The notes under the pieces were generated by a model. The model saw only the letters and a program-made list of their open reading frames with translations. It made no database searches and had not been told where the DNA came from. The position numbers and the translations under genes are program-made. Shown here piece by piece: positions 41,658-49,691 of a DNA stretch of 64,000 bases. The stretch lies in assembly GCF_014836755.1 (NCBI RefSeq), contig NZ_JACSQF010000012.1, forward strand, positions 34,688 through 98,687, read 5' to 3'. The DNA is from Oerskovia merdavium (lineage in GTDB: Bacteria > Actinomycetota > Actinomycetes > Actinomycetales > Cellulomonadaceae). The first letter of the stretch is position 1, and every line of letters begins with the position of its first letter.

Positions 41658-42797
41658 ATGCTCTACACCCTCCCCGTGCTGACTGCCGACGACGAGCGCG
41701 TCCTCGGCGAGCTCTCGACGATGCGTAGTGCACTCGCCGATCAGATCCGCACGCCCCGACGGTGGGTAGGGAGGCTTCGTAAGACGGCCGTCGCGCGGGC
41801 AATCCAAGGGTCGAACAGCATCGAGGGGTACAACGTTGCCCTCGACGACGCCGACGCCGCGATCGAGGGCGACGAACCGATCAGCGCTGACGTCCAGACG
41901 TTCCGCGAGATCGCGGGCTATCGCCAGGCGCTCGGGTTCATCCTGGCGACCGCCGGCGACGAGAACTTCACGCTCGACGCATCGATCCTCCGTTCCATGC
42001 ACTACATGCTCTTGTCCCACGCTCTCGACAAGAGCCCCGGTCAGTACCGCCGCGGGGAGATCTTCGTCTCGGACGAGGCGACCGGCCGTCACCTCTACGC
42101 CGGGCCTGACGCCGACCTCGTTGCAGAACTCGTCGACGAGCTCATGAGATGGACCGCCGACCATCCGGACCTCGATCCGTTCGTCAGCGGTGCGATGGCG
42201 CATCTCAACCTGGTCATGATCCATCCCTTCCGCGACGGCAACGGCCGCATGGCTCGCGCTCTGCAGACGCTGGTACTGACCCGAGCAGGCCTGAGTGCTC
42301 CCGAGCTGTCGAGCATCGAGGAATGGCTCGGGGCGAACACCGAGGACTACTACCGTGTCCTGGCGCGATCCAGTGACGGCACCTGGAGCCCGGGCCACGA
42401 TGCCTCCACCTGGGTGACGTTCTCGCTGCGCGCGCACCATCTCCAGGCACAGGCCGTCCTCGACCGCGTATCCCGCGCCTCGAGGGTCTGGAGCATGCTC
42501 GACGATCTCGGGGCGAGCCAGCGGCTCCCCGATCGATCGCTCGACGTCCTCTACTCGGCCGCACTCGGCATGCGGGTCCGGAGAGGGCCGTACGTGCGTG
42601 AAGCCCAGATCGACGAGCGCACGGCGAGCCGCGACCTCAAGCTGCTGACCGACGTCGCACTGCTGCGCGCCGTCGGTAGCACCAAGGGGCGGCACTACGT
42701 CGCCGGGCCGGCACTCGACGCCGTGGTCGCCGTCCGCAGGTCCGCTGCCGAGACCGTGGATCCCTACCCCGGATTCCGCGCGAGCCTCTACTCGTAG
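41658..42797 (+). CDS. Fic-domain AMP-transferase, class II, with C-terminal HTH
   Basis: A 379-aa Fic protein of the Fic/DUF4172-like HTH type. The inhibitory motif SNSIEG is at residues 52-57, so this is also N-terminally self-inhibited. The catalytic motif HPFRDGNGR is at 189-197, and the flap contains GQYRRGEIFVSDEATGRHLY. The C-terminal ~90 residues have a winged-helix (VREAQIDERTASRDLKLLTD). It probably AMPylates an unknown target and may bind DNA. The 5' region (41569-41657) is AT-richer than its surroundings, with ACACAG/CTGTGT half-sites at 41607 and 41627 as a possible operator. It is unrelated in surroundings to the other Fic gene at 25035. Confidence 0.92.
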   Translation: MLYTLPVLTADDERVLGELSTMRSALADQIRTPRRWVGRLRKTAVARAIQGSNSIEGYNVALDDADAAIEGDEPISADVQTFREIAGYRQALGFILATAGDENFTLDASILRSMHYMLLSHALDKSPGQYRRGEIFVSDEATGRHLYAGPDADLVAELVDELMRWTADHPDLDPFVSGAMAHLNLVMIHPFRDGNGRMARALQTLVLTRAGLSAPELSSIEEWLGANTEDYYRVLARSSDGTWSPGHDASTWVTFSLRAHHLQAQAVLDRVSRASRVWSMLDDLGASQRLPDRSLDVLYSAALGMRVRRGPYVREAQIDERTASRDLKLLTDVALLRAVGSTKGRHYVAGPALDAVVAVRRSAAETVDPYPGFRASLYS

Positions 42798-42995
42798 GAC
42801 GCCGTCCACAGTCGAGCAGCAGACGAGACACGGTTCTGAGTGACCGCGCAGCGGTCGAAACTGCCGCGACACCGCGGCGAAACACGCGGGTGGCAGCCTC
42901 GCTGTGGGCGCACGGGGGTGCGCGCCCTCCCCAGATCAACCGCCGCCGTCGGCGTGCTTGGCCCTGCCCTCGGCGCACTCGGAAGGGACAACTCC

Positions 42996-44804
42996 GTGAA
43001 CACGCACGCACGACGACGGCGCCTCCTCGCCGCCGTTCCCGTCGCCCTGGTCGCATTCGTCGCGCCGATCACCGTGGGACTGACCGCGACCACGGCTGTC
43101 GGCGCTCCCGCCGACCAGTCCTCGACCGGGCTCGCGTTCGGGGCGCCCTTCTACACCGAGGCCGACCTGACGGGCGACGGCACGGTCGACACCGACGACC
43201 TGTCGCTGCTCGTCGCGGCGGTCGGGACCACGAGCACCGATGCCGGCTGGGCGGACGTCGCGGCCGCCGACCTCGACGGCAGCGGCGCGATCGACGTGAC
43301 CGACGTCGCCGCCCTGTCCCAGCGCATGCTCTACGACGACGGCGCCTTCACGCTGCTCGAGGCGAGCACCGTGGACATCCAGAAGGCCATGGCCTCGGGC
43401 GAGCTGACCGCGGTCGAGCTCACGCAGATGTACCTCGACCGGATCGAGGCGTACGACGACCAGATCAACTCGATCATCACGGTCAACCCGCACGCCCTCG
43501 AGATCGCGGCAGAGCTCGACAAGGAGCGCGCTGCGGGCGGCCCGCGCAGCATGCTGCACGGCATCCCCGTGATCGCGAAGGACAACTACAACACCGTCGA
43601 CATGCCGACCACGGCCGGGTGCACGTGCCTCCGGGCGAACCAGACGTCGTCGGACGCCCAGATGATCGAGAACCTGCGGGCCGACGGTGCCGTCATCCTC
43701 GCCAAGGCCAACCTCTACGAGTTCGCGGTCAACACCACGACCGACAGCTCGCTGGGCGGCACCACGACCAACCCGTACGCGCCCGGCAAGACGTCGGGCG
43801 GGTCGAGCGGCGGGTCCGGGGCGTCGATCGCCGCCAACTTCGCGGTGATCGGGCTCGGCACCGACACGGGCGGCTCGATCCGCATCCCCTCGTCGTGGAA
43901 CGCGCTCGTGGGCGTGCGTTCGACCGTCGGGCTCACGAGCCGTGACGGGATCGTCCCGCTCGCGCTGTCCCAGGACACGGGCGGGCCCATGACCCGCACC
44001 GTGACCGACGCGGCCATCGCGCTCGACGCCGTCGCGGGCTCGGACCCCGAGGACGCCGCGACCGCGCTCACCGACTCCCGGCGGCCCGCCTCCTACACCT
44101 CGTTCCTCGACGCCGACAGCCTCGACGGAGCCCGCATCGGCTACGACCCGACGACGATCGGCACCAACGCGACCGCCCAGCGCCTGTTCGCCGACGCCGT
44201 CGCGGACCTCGAGGCCCGCGGGGCCAAGGTCGTGCCGCTGGCCATCACGGACATGGCGACCATCCAGACGTGGTCGTCGGGCAGCACCAACGAGTTCGGC
44301 CACGACCTCAACGAGTACCTGACGAAGTTCGCCGCCCCGGCCGTGCCGTACCGGTCCCTCCAGGACATCGTGGCGTCGGGCGGCGACTACCTCCCCGCGC
44401 TGGCGGGGACCCTGCGCACCCGCTCGCTCGTGACCCAGGAGACGTACGACGCGTGGAGGACCCAGCACGACGGCGAGATCGCGTTCGGCCGCCGGGCCAT
44501 CGAGGGAACCATGGACGCGAACGACGTCGACGCGATCATCTACCCCTCGACCTCGGGACCGACCGGCTACTCGAGCGGCTCCAACAACCGCCTCAGCCCG
44601 TTCTCGGCCCTGCCCGCCGTGACCGTGCCCATGGGCTTCGCGTCCGCCGAGCTCGACGGCTCGACGAGCGACGGCGCACCGATCGGGCTCGAGTTCATCG
44701 GCCGCGCCTACGACGAGGGGACGCTGATCGGCCTGGCCTACGGGTACGAGCAGGGCTCGCTCAACCGCCACGCACCCGCGCTGTTCCCCGAGCTGGAGGG
44801 CTGA
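42996..44804 (+). CDS. Secreted amidase with N-terminal dockerin domain
   Basis: A 602-aa exported amidase-signature enzyme. The GTG start has GGAAGGGAC upstream. A signal peptide (R-rich, then LLAAVPVALVAFVAPITVGL) ends near TAVGA. Residues about 55-112 form a type I dockerin-like domain with two Ca-binding loops: D57-x-T-x-D61-x3-D65-x2-D68 and D92-x-D94-x5-D100-x2-D103. The amidase-signature catalytic triad is visible: Lys195 (PVIAKDNYNT), cis-Ser271 (SGGSSGGS) and nucleophile Ser294 (GTDTGGSIRIP). Family members hydrolyse amide bonds in peptides or small amides. Having the dockerin before the catalytic domain is uncommon. The cohesin gene follows 48 bp later, so the enzyme may be tethered to the cell wall by it. 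Confidence 0.93.
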   Translation: MNTHARRRRLLAAVPVALVAFVAPITVGLTATTAVGAPADQSSTGLAFGAPFYTEADLTGDGTVDTDDLSLLVAAVGTTSTDAGWADVAAADLDGSGAIDVTDVAALSQRMLYDDGAFTLLEASTVDIQKAMASGELTAVELTQMYLDRIEAYDDQINSIITVNPHALEIAAELDKERAAGGPRSMLHGIPVIAKDNYNTVDMPTTAGCTCLRANQTSSDAQMIENLRADGAVILAKANLYEFAVNTTTDSSLGGTTTNPYAPGKTSGGSSGGSGASIAANFAVIGLGTDTGGSIRIPSSWNALVGVRSTVGLTSRDGIVPLALSQDTGGPMTRTVTDAAIALDAVAGSDPEDAATALTDSRRPASYTSFLDADSLDGARIGYDPTTIGTNATAQRLFADAVADLEARGAKVVPLAITDMATIQTWSSGSTNEFGHDLNEYLTKFAAPAVPYRSLQDIVASGGDYLPALAGTLRTRSLVTQETYDAWRTQHDGEIAFGRRAIEGTMDANDVDAIIYPSTSGPTGYSSGSNNRLSPFSALPAVTVPMGFASAELDGSTSDGAPIGLEFIGRAYDEGTLIGLAYGYEQGSLNRHAPALFPELEG

Positions 44805-44852
44805 GCCGTGCGGACGACGACACCTGCTTCACTGTTCGAGAGGACGAGCACC

Positions 44853-45689
44853 ATGGACCGAGCCGTTGGATCACGGGGACCGCAGCGGGGCGCCGCAGGA
44901 CGGCTGGCCGCCCGGCGGGTCGTCGCACGGCGGGTCGTCGCCGGTGCGGCGACGCTGACGCTCGCGGGGGCGACGCTCCTCGGCGGCGCCGGAGCGGCGA
45001 GCGCCGCGACGACCGTCGGCTCGTACACGGTCACGGCCTCGGCCTCGTCGGTCGAGGTCGGTGACACCGTCTCGGTGACCGTGGCCGCCACCGGGGTCAC
45101 CGACCTGTTCGCGTACGAGCTCACGGTGGGCTTCGACCCCGAGGTGCTCGAGTACGTCGACGGCAGCGGGACCACCGACATCTCCGGGTTCCACGAGGCG
45201 GCGCTCGGTCCCGACGGGTCCTCGGTCGTGCTCACGCAGACCAAGCTCGGCACCTCGCCGGCCGCCGAGGGAGACCTGACGCTCGCGACCCTCGACTTCG
45301 TGGCCGTGGGCGCGGGGGACGGTGCCGTGACCGCAGAGCGGGCCACGCTCGTCGACGCCGCGACCCAGGCGACCGAGGTCACGGGTCTCGGTACCGCGCC
45401 GATCACCGTGACGGCCGTGGCGGTCGAACCGACCGACCCGCCCACCGACGAGCCGGGGACGGGCGGTCCTGGCACCGGCGGGCCCACCGACGACGCGACG
45501 CTCGTCGACTCCGACGGCGGGTCGGACCCCTGGTCGACCGGAGGCACGGGGACGGGCTCGCTCGCCTCGACCGGTGCGACCGTCGGCCTCGCGGCCGGTG
45601 CGGCGTTCCTCGCGCTGCTGGTCGGCGTCGGGCTCGTCGTCGCGGCCCGCCGCCACCGCGCCCGCCAGGCGGAGGGCGGCGCGGAGTAG
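44853..45689 (+). CDS. Cell-wall-anchored cohesin-domain protein (LAxTG sortase substrate)
   Basis: A 278-aa surface protein. A signal peptide with a long basic N-terminus ends at AGAASA (about residue 51). Residues about 55-190 form a cohesin-like beta-sandwich: SVEVGDTVSVTVAATGVTDL, FAYELTVGFDPEVLEYVDG and LTLATLDFVAVGAGDGAVT are characteristic. A Pro/Thr/Asp/Gly-rich wall-spanning linker leads to LASTG (237-241), a hydrophobic TM segment and a basic tail RRHRARQ: a class E-type (LAxTG) sorting signal. The ATG has AGAGGACG upstream; a GTG at 44808 is a less likely start. It is adjacent and downstream of the dockerin amidase, and so a matching receptor for it. No sortase gene is in the window. 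Confidence 0.88.
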   Translation: MDRAVGSRGPQRGAAGRLAARRVVARRVVAGAATLTLAGATLLGGAGAASAATTVGSYTVTASASSVEVGDTVSVTVAATGVTDLFAYELTVGFDPEVLEYVDGSGTTDISGFHEAALGPDGSSVVLTQTKLGTSPAAEGDLTLATLDFVAVGAGDGAVTAERATLVDAATQATEVTGLGTAPITVTAVAVEPTDPPTDEPGTGGPGTGGPTDDATLVDSDGGSDPWSTGGTGTGSLASTGATVGLAAGAAFLALLVGVGLVVAARRHRARQAEGGAE

Positions 45690-45693
45690 CGCC

Positions 45694-45722
45694 GCTCCTG
45701 CCCCCGGCACAGGGGCGGGAGC
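45694..45722 (+). terminator. Intrinsic terminator after the cohesin gene
   Basis: GCTCCTGCCCC (45694-45704) pairs with GGGGCGGGAGC (45712-45722), 7-nt loop, one mismatch. It begins 4 bp after the cohesin stop codon, ending the amidase-cohesin operon. Confidence 0.85.
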
Positions 45723-45816
45723 GCGGAGCGCGCCCGGGGGGGGCGCGCTCGACGGAGCGACGGGCCGGGCCTCGGTGACGAGGTCCGGCCCGTCGTGCGT
45801 CGTGCTGCTCCGGGGC

Positions 45817-46116
45817 TCAGTCGCTCGACGGCGGGGCCGTGCGCTCCGGGATGTACACCTCGATCGAGACGTCGCCGGGGTCCGGAGACTCGGACGGGCC
45901 GGTCGTGCCCGTCGGCCCCGTGCCGGTCGGTTCGGGCGACGGCCCGCCGGTCGGTTCGACCGGCGGCGGGCTCGTGGGCTCGGTCGACGGGTCGGTCGGT
46001 GACGGGTCGGTCGCGGTCGGCGAGGGTGACGCGGGCCCTGAGCCGGCGCCTCCCTTGCAGCCAGCGAGCAGTCCGACGGACACCAGGACGCTGGCCGTGA
46101 TGGCAGCAGTACGCAC
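45817..46116 (-). CDS. Pro/Thr-rich small lipoprotein
   Basis: A 99-aa lipoprotein. The signal MRTAAITASVLVSVGLLAGC has its lipidation Cys at residue 20 (lipobox LLAGC). Nearly the whole mature chain is a Pro/Ser/Thr/Glu/Asp-rich, disordered stretch ending in SIEVYIPERTAPPSSD. The GTG start has GGGGAG upstream. No domain can be seen; it may be a wall spacer. Convergent with the cohesin gene and 139 bp from the PASTA lipoprotein gene on the same strand; the gap between shows no clear motif. Confidence 0.75.
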   Translation of the reverse strand: MRTAAITASVLVSVGLLAGCKGGAGSGPASPSPTATDPSPTDPSTEPTSPPPVEPTGGPSPEPTGTGPTGTTGPSESPDPGDVSIEVYIPERTAPPSSD

Positions 46117-46255
46117 AGCAGATCTCCCCTGAGTTGGTATGCCCGTCCAGGTTAGAAACGATTCGACGGACTCGCGCGTCGAACGCCCTCCCGGTCGACC
46201 GCTCAGGGATCACGCCGCCCGGCGTCGTCGGAGGCGGAGCCCCCGAGACCCGGAC

Positions 46256-46702
46256 CTACGGGCAGGCCTCGTCGAGCTTGACGGCCGCGAGCGTGACGAC
46301 CGTCGAGGTTGCGACCACCGCACCTGGTGCGGGGTCCTGCGAACAGACGACCCAGTTGGAGTCGTCGACGGCGAACCTCTCGAGTCCCGTGGCGTCGACC
46401 TGGTCCATCACGTAGGAATCGAGCGTCTGGAGGAGATCCTGGGCGTCCTGCAGGTTCACACCCGCAAGCGCAGGCATGGTGAAGGTCGCTTCCTCTGCTG
46501 GTGCTGGAGCTGCCACCTCGGGCTCGGGCGTCGTGGGCGGCTCAGGTTCGGTCGTCTCGGGCGGCGGGGCCGCCTCGGAGGACTGCGTGACGGTCACCGT
46601 CACGGGATCCTCCGGAGTGTCCGCGCCGCACGCCGTCGTCACGACGAGCACCGAAGCTGCCACGAGTACCACCACAAGGTCACGACGCACGGAGTCCCCC
46701 AT
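46256..46702 (-). CDS. PASTA-domain lipoprotein
   Basis: A 148-aa lipoprotein. The signal peptide VVVLVAASVLVVTTACG has the lipidation Cys at residue 25. A Pro/Glu/Thr-rich spacer follows, and then a single PASTA-like domain at about 72-145: TFTMPALAGVNLQDAQDLLQ, with the typical end VCSQDPAPGAVVATSTVVTL. Two Cys (in VVCSQ and EACP) may form a disulfide. PASTA domains bind peptidoglycan stem peptides or muropeptides, so this is a probable cell-wall-associated protein. ATG at 46702. Similar actinobacterial lipoproteins exist without known function. Confidence 0.85.
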   Translation of the reverse strand: MGDSVRRDLVVVLVAASVLVVTTACGADTPEDPVTVTVTQSSEAAPPPETTEPEPPTTPEPEVAAPAPAEEATFTMPALAGVNLQDAQDLLQTLDSYVMDQVDATGLERFAVDDSNWVVCSQDPAPGAVVATSTVVTLAAVKLDEACP

Positions 46703-46846
46703 TGCTCGACGTTCTCCTGACGCTATCGGCGGTGGCTCCTCGGCGCTCAGGCGCAGCGGGTGAACCTGGACGAGGCATACCCACGGCACCCACGAACCCT
46801 GTGGACGACTTCGCCGTCCCGCGCCCCACCTGGCACCCTGGTCCCC

Positions 46847-48196
46847 GTGCCCGGATTCGCCGTGATCGACCTCGAGACCACTGGGTTCTCGCCCCGCCAG
46901 CACGACCGCATCGCCGAGGTCGCCGTCGTCCTGACCGACACCGCCGGCCGCGTCCAGGACGAGTGGTGCACGCTCGTCAACCCCGAGCGCGACCTGGGCC
47001 CGCAGCACGTGCACGGCATCAGCGCGGCCGACGTGAGCCTCGCGCCCACGTTCGCGGTCGTCGCGCCGCACCTCGCGCGGCTCCTCGAGGGGCGCGTGAT
47101 CGTCGCCCACAACGCGAGCTTCGACACGCGCTTCCTGCGCGCCGAGTTCGGGCGCGTGGGCCTGCCCGTGGGGATCGACCCGCTCGCGTGCCTGTGCACC
47201 ATGCGCCTGGCCGGGACCTTCCTGCCGTCCGCGCCGCGCGGTCTCGCGATCTGCTGCGAGCTCGCGGGCGTGGTGCACGACGGCGCCCACTCGGCCCTGG
47301 GCGACGCCCGCGCCACCGCGGGTCTCCTCGAGCACTACCTGGGGCTCGACGACGCCGACCCGCTCTGGGCCCAGGCCCACGAGGCGTCGGCCACGCACTC
47401 GTGGCCCGGCCTCGCGGTCCCCGACGGCTTCTCCCCCGTGCTGCGCGGCGCGAGCCGGCCCACGGGCCACTGGCTCTCGGGGCTGTCCGACCGCCTCGAC
47501 CGCGTGCCCTTCCCCGTCGAGGCCGACGACTACCTCGCGCTCCTCGACCTCGCCCTGCTCGACCGGTACGTGTCCTTCACCGAGCGCGGCGCCCTGCTCG
47601 CCGCCGCCGAGGAGGCGGGGCTCGGCCGCGCGCAGGTCGAGTCGCTGCACCGCGGGTACCTCGACGCGCTCGCGCGGGTCGCGCTCGAGGACGGCATGCT
47701 CTCGGACGCCGAGGTCGCGGACCTCCACGAGGTCGCCGGCCAGCTCGGCATGGACGCCGACGACGTCGCGGCAGCGGTCGAGCGGGCAGCGTCCGGTCCG
47801 GTGCTCGCCACCCTGCCCGACGGCGGAGCGCACCTGCGCGCGAAGGCGAGCGGCGCCGTCGGGCCGGGTGGGGATGACGGGGCTGACCGGGGCGCCGCGC
47901 TGGGTGGGGCCGTCGCGACCGTGGCCGCGCGGCCGCGGTTCGCGCTGGCTCGGGGCGACGAGATCGTGCTGACCGGGGCCATGACGCGGCCCCGCGAGGA
48001 GTGGGAGCGCGAGGCGCGCACGGCCGGGCTGGCACCCTGGCCGAACGTCACCAAGCGCACGCGCGTCGTGATCGCAGCCGACCCGGACTCGCTGTCCGGG
48101 AAGGCCCGGACCGCGCGGCGGTACGGGATCCCCGTGGTGAGCGAGGGCGTGCTCGAGGAGCTGCTGGGGCGGGTCGAGGTCACGAGGGTGCGGTGA
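46847..48196 (+). CDS. DEDDh 3'-5' exonuclease with C-terminal BRCT domain
   Basis: A 449-aa protein (GTG start at 46847; an upstream in-frame ATG at 46760 would add 29 unlikely residues). The N-terminal exonuclease domain has all five catalytic residues: FAVIDLETTGFS (D, E), HNASFDTRFL (D), and HSALGDARATAGL (H, D). A middle helical part (about 230-330) is followed by a BRCT domain from about 360: LARGDEIVLTGAM to VVSEGVLEELLGRV. This is the DnaQ-like plus BRCT arrangement typical of actinobacteria, probably in proofreading or repair. Its 3' end overlaps the convergent membrane-protein gene by 17 bp. Confidence 0.93.
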   Translation: MPGFAVIDLETTGFSPRQHDRIAEVAVVLTDTAGRVQDEWCTLVNPERDLGPQHVHGISAADVSLAPTFAVVAPHLARLLEGRVIVAHNASFDTRFLRAEFGRVGLPVGIDPLACLCTMRLAGTFLPSAPRGLAICCELAGVVHDGAHSALGDARATAGLLEHYLGLDDADPLWAQAHEASATHSWPGLAVPDGFSPVLRGASRPTGHWLSGLSDRLDRVPFPVEADDYLALLDLALLDRYVSFTERGALLAAAEEAGLGRAQVESLHRGYLDALARVALEDGMLSDAEVADLHEVAGQLGMDADDVAAAVERAASGPVLATLPDGGAHLRAKASGAVGPGGDDGADRGAALGGAVATVAARPRFALARGDEIVLTGAMTRPREEWEREARTAGLAPWPNVTKRTRVVIAADPDSLSGKARTARRYGIPVVSEGVLEELLGRVEVTRVR

Positions 48197-48851
48197 CGCC
48201 GTGCGTGGTCGGGCGGATCCGGTCGCGTGGCGCGCCGAACCCCCGGACGATCGCGGCGGTGTGATCCAGGACGGTGAGCGAGCCGTCGACCACGCACACG
48301 TCGCCTCGGCTGAAGTGCCCCCACAGAGGCGTCTGCTCCCGCTCGCCCGACCTGACGTCGACGAGGCGGACCACGGTGCACTGCCCTTGGTGGACGGACT
48401 CGACGACCTCGACGACCCGACCGCCCTGGACCGTCGCGGCCAGCGCGACCATGCGCGCCCACCGGCGGCGGCACCGTGCCACGAACCACACCGGCCCGGT
48501 GATCGTGGCGGCGACCATGGTGCCGAACGCGACCGTCCGCAGGTGCTCCGTGATCCCGGGCGTCTTCATCGTGAACAACAACAGGAGCACGAGGAGGTAG
48601 GGAGCGAGCAGCACACCGACGAATGGCAGCAGCAGTCCGGTGAGGGTCGGTCGCACCCAGTAGTGCGTGAAGAACCACGGCAGGTAGACCGCGAGCGCCA
48701 TCGCGTTGACCGCCCCGTGATAAACGAGGTCCTCGTCACCGCGCCCCACACCCACGATCCACGACACCAGGACCGTGCAGGCACCTGCGACGACGAGGGC
48801 CACCAGGACCGCCCCCGCGACGCCCCACACCCATGTGACGCCCTTGCCCAT
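48180..48851 (-). CDS. Hypothetical membrane protein
   Basis: A 223-aa protein with four or five TM helices: WVWGVAGAVLVALVVAGACT, AMALAVYLPWFFTHYWV, LTGLLLPFVGVLLAPYLLVL and VAFGTMVAATITGPVWFV. A soluble C-terminal ~75 residues follow (RRWARMVALAATVQGGRVVE, then VVRLVDVRSGEREQ and SRGDVCVVDGSLTVLDHT), resembling a small beta-barrel. I do not recognise a family. ATG at 48851. Its end overlaps the exonuclease gene on the other strand. Confidence 0.7.
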   Translation of the reverse strand: MGKGVTWVWGVAGAVLVALVVAGACTVLVSWIVGVGRGDEDLVYHGAVNAMALAVYLPWFFTHYWVRPTLTGLLLPFVGVLLAPYLLVLLLLFTMKTPGITEHLRTVAFGTMVAATITGPVWFVARCRRRWARMVALAATVQGGRVVEVVESVHQGQCTVVRLVDVRSGEREQTPLWGHFSRGDVCVVDGSLTVLDHTAAIVRGFGAPRDRIRPTTHGVTAPS

Positions 48852-48967
48852 GCTGGCTCCCCCTGCTCGGCCGCATCGTGCCTGGCTGCGCGCTGCGGCG
48901 ACCCGGGACCATCGTGGCGGCGTCGGAGGGCGGAGCCAGGGTTGTCCACAGGGGCCGATGGCCCGTC

Positions 48968-49384
48968 CTACGCGACGAGCTCGACCGTGCAGCGGGGGCC
49001 GGGCGCGCGCGCGAGCCGCGCATCCGCCGTGACGAGGGTGGCGTCGAGGTGTTCCGCGAGCGCGACGTAGGCGGCGTCGTACGTGCTCAGGTCGGGGCCG
49101 AGCTCCCAGGCTCGGGCGGCCAGCACCTCGAAGGGCCAGAGCTCGACGGGCAGGCGGCGCAGAGCGTCGAACGCGATGCGCGCCTCGCCGTCCGACAGCT
49201 GTCCTGCTGCGCGGCGACGGCGCAGCAAGTTCGCGACCTCGAACGGAAGGAGCGAGGGAGCGAACAACGTGGCGCCACGGAGCAGCTGGGCAACCGTATC
49301 GCCCCGCGTCGACGGGTCGATGAGCAGCACGACGACCGCCGACGCATCCGGGACGACGAGGCCGCCCCGACGGTGGTGCCTCAC
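48968..49384 (-). CDS. VapC-type PIN-domain toxin
   Basis: A 138-aa PIN-domain ribonuclease. The first acidic residue is in VVPDASAVVVLL (D13). Glu is in LPFEVANLLRR, and the last acid group is in STYDAAYVALAEHLDATLVT and ADARL, as expected for VapC. The GTG start overlaps the stop of the antitoxin gene (GTGA), a coupled toxin-antitoxin layout with the antitoxin first. It would cleave tRNA or rRNA when free. Confidence 0.9.
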   Translation of the reverse strand: MRHHRRGGLVVPDASAVVVLLIDPSTRGDTVAQLLRGATLFAPSLLPFEVANLLRRRRAAGQLSDGEARIAFDALRRLPVELWPFEVLAARAWELGPDLSTYDAAYVALAEHLDATLVTADARLARAPGPRCTVELVA

Positions 49385-49611
49385 CGGCGGTCGGCGGCGA
49401 GGTCCGCGGTCAACGAGTCCATCTCGAGCGCCGGGAAGCCCCGGGCGTTGCGACGGATGTCGACGAGGACGCCCTCGAGCGACGGCTTGGCTGCCAGGTC
49501 GTCGAGGGCCTGGGCGAGGTACTCCTGCAGCGATCGCCCTGAGGCGGCCGCACGCGAGGCGAGCTCGTCGCGCACCTCCTGCGGGACGTCGCGGATCGTG
49601 ATCGAGACCAT
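49381..49611 (-). CDS. VapB/FitA-type antitoxin
   Basis: A 76-aa antitoxin. The N-terminal ribbon-helix-helix is MVSITIRDVPQEVRDELASR followed by SLQEYLAQALDDLA, the FitA/StbC-like group. The C-terminal tail (MDSLTADLAADRR) should block the toxin's active site. It is the first gene of the pair. Just upstream, CTGCTGATCTAGCAG-like half-sites (about 49626-49651) rich in repeats are a plausible site for autoregulation. Confidence 0.9.
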   Translation of the reverse strand: MVSITIRDVPQEVRDELASRAAASGRSLQEYLAQALDDLAAKPSLEGVLVDIRRNARGFPALEMDSLTADLAADRR

Positions 49612-49691
49612 GCCTGCACTCTACTGCTGATGCTGCTGATCTAGCAGCACGTGTGACGACAGGGTGAGACACTCCGGATGCTGGAAGCCGA

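Noticed and set aside
38320-41802. 1160-aa leftward frame with an SDR at its end
   Set aside because: The SDR (281 aa, own start at 39165) is real; the N-terminal 880 residues are antisense or out-of-frame to other genes and to the coiled-coil gene.
42798-42995. Possible riboswitch (c-di-AMP type) upstream of the dockerin amidase
   Set aside because: A GC-rich hairpin is present near 42906-42927, but none of the conserved sequence blocks of the known riboswitch classes can be matched by eye.
44270-45064. Arg-rich frame across the amidase-cohesin junction
   Set aside because: A shadow of the dockerin amidase reading frame; no conserved domain.
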